Program-made: the position numbers and the translations under genes
NCBI GenBank assembly: GCA_947165115.1
Contig: CAMUZD010000001.1
Span: 1 to 34,789 of the forward strand
Origin: an uncultured Clostridia bacterium
GTDB lineage: Bacteria > Bacillota > Clostridia > Oscillospirales > Acutalibacteraceae
DNA: 34,789 bases
Direction: 5' to 3'
Shown: in pieces, positions 25,798-30,641 of the stretch
How the letters are laid out: every line of letters begins with the position of its first letter
Position numbering within the stretch: position 1 is the first letter of the stretch
The notes under the pieces: generated by a model
Told to the model about the DNA's origin: nothing
The model's input: only the letters and a program-made list of their open reading frames with translations
Database searches by the model: none

Positions 25798-25977
25798 TCA
25801 CTTAACCACCTCGTTTTTATACTTTGAGAAACTGACTCCATTATTTTTTCTTAACATTTTTGAATTACTGCGAACTAACATTTGCTGTTGCTTTGAAGTT
25901 CTGCTACAAATAATTGTATTCCGATTATTATTTCCAATTACATAATTACACCCTTTAGGTTTGGTTAATACTGCCAT
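25798..25977 (-). CDS. Small basic protein, candidate antitoxin of the GNAT gene
   Basis: 59 residues, starting at an ATG with GGAG seven bases upstream (MAVLTKPKG). It has no membrane segment and is strongly basic, rich in Asn, Ser, Lys and Gln, with a probable helix near the C-terminus (SKQQQMLVRSNSKMLRK). It does not look like the ribbon-helix-helix DUF1778 antitoxins that usually accompany TacT-type toxins. The antitoxin role is inferred only from its size and direct abutment with the GNAT gene. Alternatively it is a shortened remnant of a longer antitoxin or an unrelated peptide. Confidence 0.55.
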   Translation of the reverse strand: MAVLTKPKGCNYVIGNNNRNTIICSRTSKQQQMLVRSNSKMLRKNNGVSFSKYKNEVVK

Positions 25978-26000
25978 TTCTTTACTCCTTTTATAATTGA

Positions 26001-26273
26001 TTAATAACAATTTCTTAAAATCATTAGAATTGCAGATAACTTGGGGGCGTGAACGCCGCCGGCATAAGCTCGAATAATGCTGAATAAGACATAGAAAACT
26101 AAGCTTTCAAGAACAATGTTCAAAATCACTCCAAATATCAGTGATATGATGAGGAACAACAGTTTTGAAATCAATATATAGAATCCATATGCATAAAGTT
26201 CAACATCTTCATTCTGTATAACAGAAGAACGAGCCAAACCGACGGCGATACACTCTGACAATTTACTTAACAG
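26001..26273 (-). pseudogene. agrB: Truncated agrB, copy 2
   Basis: The frame follows the full AgrB from the equivalent of its first codons (here CTG at 26271-26273, or TTG at 26259-26261) to GGVHA. It then runs into 14 unrelated residues and a stop. The catalytic Cys and the last four membrane segments are missing. Bases 26046-26245 match 12174-12373 without visible difference, so the copy is recent. The break falls at about 26045, immediately after the catalytic His codon. It is probably non-functional, though a membrane-inserted fragment of about 90 residues could still be made. Confidence 0.88.
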
Positions 26274-26418
26274 ATTTGTCTGTTTTTTTGAATTTGCTGA
26301 GAGATGCCGGTGCTTTAGGCTGATAGATAGCGGTACAGGTAGTGCTATTTGCATCTCTTCTTAATGATTTTTCTGCAACAATCTTAACTAACTTTGCAGT
26401 TGTTTTCTTCAAAGTCAA
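26263..26418 (-). CDS. agrD: AgrD-like autoinducer precursor, copy 2
   Basis: 51 residues, starting with TTG (26416-26418) at the same distance from GGAGGGA as the ATG of the other copies. The leader has several substitutions (MTLKKTTAKLVKIVAEKSL) and the tail reads KFKKTDKSVK, but ANSTTCTAIYQPKAP is unchanged, so the predicted ring C-T-A-I-Y is the same as in copies 1 and 3. The upstream regulatory DNA of the other copies is absent. The gene follows 26470-27105 by 51 bases and probably depends on read-through. Its own agrB is truncated, so processing would need the AgrB encoded at 11801-12400. Confidence 0.88.
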   Translation of the reverse strand: MTLKKTTAKLVKIVAEKSLRRDANSTTCTAIYQPKAPASLSKFKKTDKSVK

Positions 26419-26469
26419 AATTGTCCCTCCTTTCAATGGAATATTATTTTGTCCAATTAATAGTTTTGT

Positions 26470-27105
26470 TCAGTCAGCATCATCAGAATATTCTGCATTT
26501 AGTTCAATTCTTGTTCTATCAAATGGAATTTCTTTTTTGCAAGCTTCAACAGCTATGTTATATTCATCCGACCTAAATATTTTGTCAAATTTTTCGGCAT
26601 TTAAAATGGAATTGCCAATATTCATTATTTTAATATTCCCGTTTTTACCATATATTCCGGGGGTTCCGTCATGTCTTACGGCACCATAGAAAACACATAT
26701 ATCATTTCCCTCGGGTAAAAAGTCGCCGTCTTCAAGAACAAGTTGTTTTGTTCCCCAATAGTAGCCACCATATTTATGAAACTGAAAGCTTTCGTTTTCT
26801 TTGAGGTTTCCTTTTAAGCACTCTAATACAGTTATGTTCAACAAGGTATATGGAGTTCCAATATTATCTTCAGCAAATTGTTTTTCATACTTTGTTTTAC
26901 TTACACTATTTACTCTTCCAATAAAAACGAAATCAGCTATTCCTGTCATTGCATAAGGATTATCCACATCTATTACATAGTCAACATCCATAATATTCGA
27001 TTTTGCAGTTAAATACATATGATAGAATCCAAAGCCTGTTCCAGTTATTACTGTGGCAAAAAGCAGCAAGCATATTATTATGGTTTTGGTTTTATTCTTT
27101 TTCAT
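26470..27105 (-). CDS. Secreted/anchored protein of unknown function, possibly TIMP/NTR-like
   Basis: 211 residues. An N-terminal hydrophobic helix (about 8-29) is a signal peptide or anchor. The central domain (about 50-160) has the pattern IADFVFIGRV, then YTLLNITVLECLKGN, then a strand-rich segment ending NDICVFYGAV. This arrangement (A-D-x-V-F-x-G-x-V ... V-x-V-L-x-x-x-K-G) is seen in many Gram-positive secreted proteins with an OB-like barrel and recalls the netrin/TIMP fold. The C-terminus is acidic. The upstream neighbour, 33 bases away and co-oriented, is a matrixin-type metalloprotease, the enzyme class that TIMPs inhibit. An inhibitor or partner role is inference only. Confidence 0.65.
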   Translation of the reverse strand: MKKNKTKTIIICLLLFATVITGTGFGFYHMYLTAKSNIMDVDYVIDVDNPYAMTGIADFVFIGRVNSVSKTKYEKQFAEDNIGTPYTLLNITVLECLKGNLKENESFQFHKYGGYYWGTKQLVLEDGDFLPEGNDICVFYGAVRHDGTPGIYGKNGNIKIMNIGNSILNAEKFDKIFRSDEYNIAVEACKKEIPFDRTRIELNAEYSDDAD

Positions 27106-27138
27106 ACAGTTTTCACCTTCTCATTAATAACTTTATAA

Positions 27139-27666
27139 TTAATAATATGTATATGCGAGATCATAAGATGCTTTATCATCGACTGTTAGTGTAGTGTTTT
27201 CACTTTTGCCCTGTTTCATTACATTGGTTGACAAACTGTAGTTATTCTCACCCAATCCAAGTGCATGACCCAATTCATGCATAACTGTCTTTAATCTGTT
27301 GTTATAGTTCCAGGATGAATTGTTTAAATAATAGCTATTTAATTGTATTCTTGCGGACAAATATTCTGTCTTGCCTGCCCAAATAACATTGCTACTATTT
27401 GTATCTATTATTTTTACATCTTGAATGGTTAATATCGTGTCCGGCCTCAATATGCCCGCTTTATAATTATTCCATTTTTGTACCGCAGTAGTTATATAAC
27501 TTCCATAGCTCGATTGATTTGCATCATAATCACAATGTTTATTTGAATCCACCAAATCAAATCCAGATATTACGGCATTGGCAGCGAAAGCATTAATTGA
27601 AAAAATTGAAAAATATATACATAGCACCATAACAACGGAAAACAGTTCAATTATTTTATTCTTCAT
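27139..27666 (-). CDS. Secreted matrixin-type (M10-like) zinc metalloprotease
   Basis: 175 residues. The signal peptide is about 1-28 (INAFA-ANA). The compact catalytic domain carries the metzincin motif H130-E131-L-G-H134-A-L-G-L-G-E140, followed by a Met-turn (TNVM, Met150) and a last helix DDKASYDLAYTYY. In most matrixins the third zinc ligand is His; here it is Glu140. Snapalysin-type enzymes use Asp at this place, so activity is plausible. There is no pro-domain with a Cys switch. Upstream sequence AWxxGxxxFxF-like features are weak but consistent (TAVQKWNNY). AGGAG precedes the ATG. It lies 92 bases downstream of agrD copy 3, where agrB would be expected. Confidence 0.85.
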   Translation of the reverse strand: MKNKIIELFSVVMVLCIYFSIFSINAFAANAVISGFDLVDSNKHCDYDANQSSYGSYITTAVQKWNNYKAGILRPDTILTIQDVKIIDTNSSNVIWAGKTEYLSARIQLNSYYLNNSSWNYNNRLKTVMHELGHALGLGENNYSLSTNVMKQGKSENTTLTVDDKASYDLAYTYY

Positions 27667-27730
27667 TTGTAAAACTCCTAGTTTAATAGTATCAAAAATC
27701 TAATAATGAAATAGTTGGTTAAATACAATG

Positions 27731-27768
27731 AAACCGACGGCGATATGCTCTGATAAATTACTTAACAA
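27731..27768 (-). pseudogene. agrB: agrB remnant, copy 3 (first codons only)
   Basis: Downstream of agrD copy 3, overlapping its end, the start of agrB is recognisable for about 12 codons (LLSNLSEHIAVG). The similarity to the other copies stops at about 27731, and the frame ends soon after. Everything else of agrB has been replaced by the matrixin gene and its followers. Confidence 0.8.
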
Positions 27769-27913
27769 ATTTGTCTGCTTTTTTGAATTTGCTGAGAGAT
27801 GCCGGTGTTTTAGGCTGATAAATAGCAGTGCAAGTTGTGCTGTTCGCATCTCTTCTTAATGTTTTTTCCGCAACGATTTTAACGACCTTTGCAGTTGTTT
27901 TCTTAAAAGTCAT
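27758..27913 (-). CDS. agrD: AgrD-like autoinducer precursor, copy 3
   Basis: 51 residues from an ATG with GGAGGG. The protein equals copy 1 except for Lys-Thr in place of Lys-Ala after QP (QPKTPAS) and Ala-Asp near the end. Leader and ring residues (TTCTAIY) are unchanged. Its promoter region is the same as that of copy 1, and it lies divergent to xre copy 2, next to the response regulator and kinase genes. It appears to be the first gene of a minus-strand operon that continues with the matrixin gene instead of agrB. Confidence 0.9.
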   Translation of the reverse strand: MTFKKTTAKVVKIVAEKTLRRDANSTTCTAIYQPKTPASLSKFKKADKFVK

Positions 27914-27935
27914 TATTATCCCTCCTTTCAATGAC

Positions 27936-27989
27936 AGAATAGCAAAATCAATTACACAAAAGCAATAAAACTGTCAAACTGCAATAAAA
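27936..27989 (-). promoter_or_regulatory. Candidate promoter of agrD copy 3
   Basis: The sequence is the same as at 12568-12621: extended -10 TGC-TATTCT, weak -35 TTGCTT and two GCAATAAAA direct repeats (27962-27970 and 27981-27989). It should respond to the same regulator as agrD copy 1, and would drive the matrixin operon if there is no terminator after agrD. Confidence 0.4.
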
Positions 27990-28098
27990 TCGTGCATAAA
28001 TGTAGAATTTCACATCATTTCAAAACAGTTAAAAAATTTTTCTGATTATTCATAATATAACAAAACTGTTCTGTTATGCATTCTGTTAAAACTCCAAA

Positions 28099-28117
28099 GG
28101 ATAATCTAAAATTATCC
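28099..28117 (+). promoter_or_regulatory. Inverted repeat before xre copy 2
   Basis: GGATAAT-CTAAA-ATTATCC, the same as 12731-12749, directly before the GAGGTG ribosome binding site of xre copy 2. Candidate XRE operator or translational hairpin. Confidence 0.5.
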
Positions 28118-28129
28118 GAGGTGATAACA

Positions 28130-28447
28130 ATGAGTAATACCCAAAATCTAATTGGGCTCCGAATTATGCAAAGAAGAAAAGAATTGCGGCTAAGCCAAGA
28201 AAAGCTTGCGGAAAAACTAGGTATATCCAAGAACCATTTATCAAACATTGAACGGGGCAAATATATGCCAACAACAGAATGTATATTCAAGATCTGCAGC
28301 GCGATGGGAAACACTCCGGATTATTATCTGGTCGGCACGCCCACTTCGGAAACCGATGAAATTGTAAATCTGATAAAAACTATGCCAACAAGCAATCAAA
28401 AGAAGATTACCGAATTGCTTCGCTTCTATATTGACAATCTCATTTAG
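28130..28447 (+). CDS. XRE-family DNA-binding regulator, copy 2
   Basis: 105 residues. The HTH_3 domain (about 4-62) is unchanged from copy 1 (12762-13079). The first clear differences are a Phe-to-Tyr change in NTPDYYLVG and then a diverged segment, NLIKTMPTSNQKKITELLRF. Since the recognition helix is the same, both proteins should bind the same operators; the changed C-terminal helix may alter dimer choice. It is divergent to agrD copy 3 and followed after 74 bases by the response regulator gene, with a promoter and hairpin between. This is probably the ancestral arrangement of the locus. Confidence 0.88.
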   Translation: MSNTQNLIGLRIMQRRKELRLSQEKLAEKLGISKNHLSNIERGKYMPTTECIFKICSAMGNTPDYYLVGTPTSETDEIVNLIKTMPTSNQKKITELLRFYIDNLI

Positions 28448-28449
28448 CA

Positions 28450-28478
28450 TTGACTTTATTTGCTCTTGTTGATAAAAT
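28450..28478 (+). promoter_or_regulatory. Sigma-A promoter for the response regulator-kinase operon
   Basis: TTGACT (28450-28455), a 17-base spacer and TAAAAT (28473-28478): five of six matches in each hexamer. It starts three bases after the xre stop codon. The predicted start of transcription (about 28485) lies inside the hairpin at 28474-28508. Confidence 0.65.
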
Positions 28479-28508
28479 AACCTTGCAGTTATTCTGCAAG
28501 GTTATTTT
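28474..28508 (+). terminator. 15-bp hairpin between xre and response regulator
   Basis: AAAATAACCTTGCAG (28474-28488) pairs perfectly with 28494-28508 around TTATT, and the right arm ends in TTATTTTTG. It looks like an intrinsic terminator for xre read-through. It ends only 13 bases before the response regulator ATG and overlaps that gene's own promoter. It could therefore also serve as operator or attenuator. Confidence 0.75.
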
Positions 28509-28521
28509 TGTAGGTGGTAAT

Positions 28522-29220
28522 ATGAGAATACTGATTTGCGACGACGAACAAAAATATGTAGATGAATTGCAGGTATTTATCGAAAAATATATGCAGAATC
28601 ACTTGTATTCCTATACTTTGACAACTGCAGTCAATCCGCTGAGCATAATTGAATCGGGTGAGGCTTTTGATTTGATTCTGCTTGATATTCAAATGGAGCC
28701 GTTCAACGGTATTTCCGTTGCAAAAGAGCTCAAATCAAGGAATAAAAAAGCGGTAGTATTCTTTATCACTTCATATAACGAATACATTGATGACGCAATG
28801 GATATTCAGGCATTCCGGTACTTTGATAAACCGTTTCAACCCAAAAGACTTTATTCCGGTCTTGATAAGGCAATGGAATATATTGATAACGCTTATGTGG
28901 ATGTCTTTGTCGTCGGTAGCAACGATTCCTGCAGGGTGATTATCGATGACATAAAATACATTAAATATGAAAATCGTAAAACACATATGGTCACAAATCA
29001 CGGAACTTTCATTACAAAACAGCCGTTTTCATATTGGTGTGAAACAATTTCTAATTCGTTCTTCTACAGAGTTCATAAGTCGTTTTTGGTTAATCTTCAT
29101 TTTGTGGATTATTACAGATATAAAGAAATAATACTGTTTGACGGAACTCGTATATCTGTTGCTCCGCGCAGGCAGGCGGATTTTCGTAAATTCTGGTTTT
29201 TATACCTGCAGAAAAGGTGA
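28522..29220 (+). CDS. LytTR-family response regulator (AgrA-like)
   Basis: 232 residues from the ATG at 28522 (AGGTGG site); the open frame extends back to 28450 through the promoter and hairpin, so the longer start is unlikely. The receiver domain (1-120) has the acidic pair in ICDDE, phosphoacceptor Asp55 (LILLDIQ), a Thr/Ser in FFITSYNE and Lys103 in RYFDKPF. The LytTR DNA-binding domain spans about 130-232 (IKYIKYENRKTHMVT, FYRVHKSFLVNLHFV). It should be phosphorylated by the kinase encoded six bases downstream and activate agrD promoters, by analogy with AgrA. It is the only such regulator in the window and would serve all three agrD copies. Confidence 0.93.
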   Translation: MRILICDDEQKYVDELQVFIEKYMQNHLYSYTLTTAVNPLSIIESGEAFDLILLDIQMEPFNGISVAKELKSRNKKAVVFFITSYNEYIDDAMDIQAFRYFDKPFQPKRLYSGLDKAMEYIDNAYVDVFVVGSNDSCRVIIDDIKYIKYENRKTHMVTNHGTFITKQPFSYWCETISNSFFYRVHKSFLVNLHFVDYYRYKEIILFDGTRISVAPRRQADFRKFWFLYLQKR

Positions 29221-29226
29221 AACTAT

Positions 29227-30510
29227 ATGATTGAATATATCTTTTTGATAGCAGTCACTTTTGTTGAAATGCTCATCTCATATATAGTATTCTCTCATCT
29301 TGCCGATCTTAAGCGTCCATTATGGACCTGTTTCCTTGCAGGAGCATTTATTTTTGAAAGCGCAGTTGCGGTAAATGTGTTTCTTTCAAATAATATATGG
29401 GTAAACGGAATTTATTTTGCGATAATAAATATCGCATTTGCGCTTTTGTTTTTCTATATTTCACCGGTTAAAGCAATATTCTATTCCGTGTTGCTTGATA
29501 TTTTTTCAACGGCTCTTGAATTTGCAACAATCTTTTTATTCTCAATGATTTTTAAGGTTGATATCAGAGAATACAACTCAAGTATTTCCATTCTCATTAT
29601 TGAGGGAACAATAAGTAAAGCGGCATTTTTTATCGTATGTCTGTTGCTTATTAGGTTTATTCATAAAGAAAGTGTAAAATCAAAGTTTCCGAAGAGTTTT
29701 TATATCTACCCGGCTTCCACAATGATTGCTCTTTTGGCATTTTGGAAAATATGTATTGACGATACTTTGTCACCGGTAAGTCAAATACTGTTTTCGGTAA
29801 TCAGCTTGCTTTTATTTATCGCCACTGTAGTGTTGTTCATTACTTATCAGCATCATATAGAAAAAGAAAGCACTTTAATTGCTATGCAGGGTGAATTATC
29901 AAGGTTAAAGACCGAAAAGTCGTATTATGATATTCTTGAGCATCAGGACGAACAACTACTGGCATATGCGCACGATACTAAGAATCATCTATCTGCAATC
30001 AAGAATCTGAATGACAATCCGCTGATAGATGCATATCTTGATGAAATGGCGGAGAATTTGAAAATATACAGGAATGTATGCAGAAGCGGAAACATCACTT
30101 TGGACGTAATTATCAATAAATACATAACAGAATGCAAAATCAAAGGAATTACATTCACGCATGATGTACGAGTATCAAATCTTAAATGTATCGACGATTT
30201 TGATCTTGTAACCATTCTCGGAAATCTTCTCGATAATGCGATAGAAGCAGCAGAGAAGTCGGCGCAGAAAAGTATTTCAATCGAAACCGATTGCAGAAAT
30301 AATTACAGCATAATAATAGTTTCAAACAGTTGCGATTTTGCCCCGAAGTCACGCGGAGATAAACTGCTGACAACTAAAACCGATTCATCCGTTCATGGAA
30401 TAGGTGTGAAAAATGTTGCCAAAGCCGTTAAAAAATATGACGGTGACTTGTCGTGGGAATATGATATAAGTAATAGCACATTTAAAGTTACCATTATGAT
30501 GAAGTATTAG
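29227..30510 (+). CDS. GHKL-family sensor histidine kinase (AgrC-like)
   Basis: 427 residues. Six or seven membrane helices fill residues 1-207, the sensor part that in AgrC binds the cyclic peptide. A dimerisation helix follows with the phosphorylation motif LAYAHDTKNHLSAI (His249). The GHKL ATPase domain carries the N box LGNLLDNAIEAAE (Asn333/Asn337) and G box HGIGVKNV (391-393 Gly-Ile-Gly). This HPK10-type layout is that of AgrC, and the gene is the direct neighbour of a LytTR regulator and agrD. I infer that it senses the peptide made from the AgrD copies. It is the last gene of its operon, followed by two hairpins. Confidence 0.92.
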   Translation: MIEYIFLIAVTFVEMLISYIVFSHLADLKRPLWTCFLAGAFIFESAVAVNVFLSNNIWVNGIYFAIINIAFALLFFYISPVKAIFYSVLLDIFSTALEFATIFLFSMIFKVDIREYNSSISILIIEGTISKAAFFIVCLLLIRFIHKESVKSKFPKSFYIYPASTMIALLAFWKICIDDTLSPVSQILFSVISLLLFIATVVLFITYQHHIEKESTLIAMQGELSRLKTEKSYYDILEHQDEQLLAYAHDTKNHLSAIKNLNDNPLIDAYLDEMAENLKIYRNVCRSGNITLDVIINKYITECKIKGITFTHDVRVSNLKCIDDFDLVTILGNLLDNAIEAAEKSAQKSISIETDCRNNYSIIIVSNSCDFAPKSRGDKLLTTKTDSSVHGIGVKNVAKAVKKYDGDLSWEYDISNSTFKVTIMMKY

Positions 30511-30535
30511 TTTATAGTAATATATGTTAATAAAA

Positions 30536-30561
30536 CTCCTCAACTAATGTCAGTTGGGGAG
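30536..30561 (+). terminator. Hairpin terminator after the kinase gene
   Basis: CTCCTCAACT (30536-30545) pairs with AGTTGGGGAG (30552-30561), one G-T pair, 6-base loop, followed by a T-run (TGCTTTTTT). A second small hairpin, AGTCCG-TATTTT-CGGACT (30574-30591), followed by TTGTTTTTG, stands in tandem. Together they isolate the agr operon from the next gene. The first stem is nearly the same as at 14471-14499. Confidence 0.8.
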
Positions 30562-30641
30562 CTCTGCTTTTTTAGTCCGTATTTTCGGACTTTGTTTTTG
30601 TTAGACTATATAATGGAAGATTAAGAAAGGAAGTGATTTCA

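Larger units (their letters stand above)
27731..28465. repeat. Large direct repeat, copy B
   Basis: Second copy of the block at 12363-13097 (offset 15,368). It ends at the start of the -35 region of the response regulator promoter. The near-identical core is 27838-28364. Confidence 0.9.

Noticed and set aside
28450..28521. Longer start of the response regulator
   Set aside because: The extra 24 codons span a sigma-A promoter and a perfect hairpin, and lack a ribosome binding site; the receiver domain begins at 28522.
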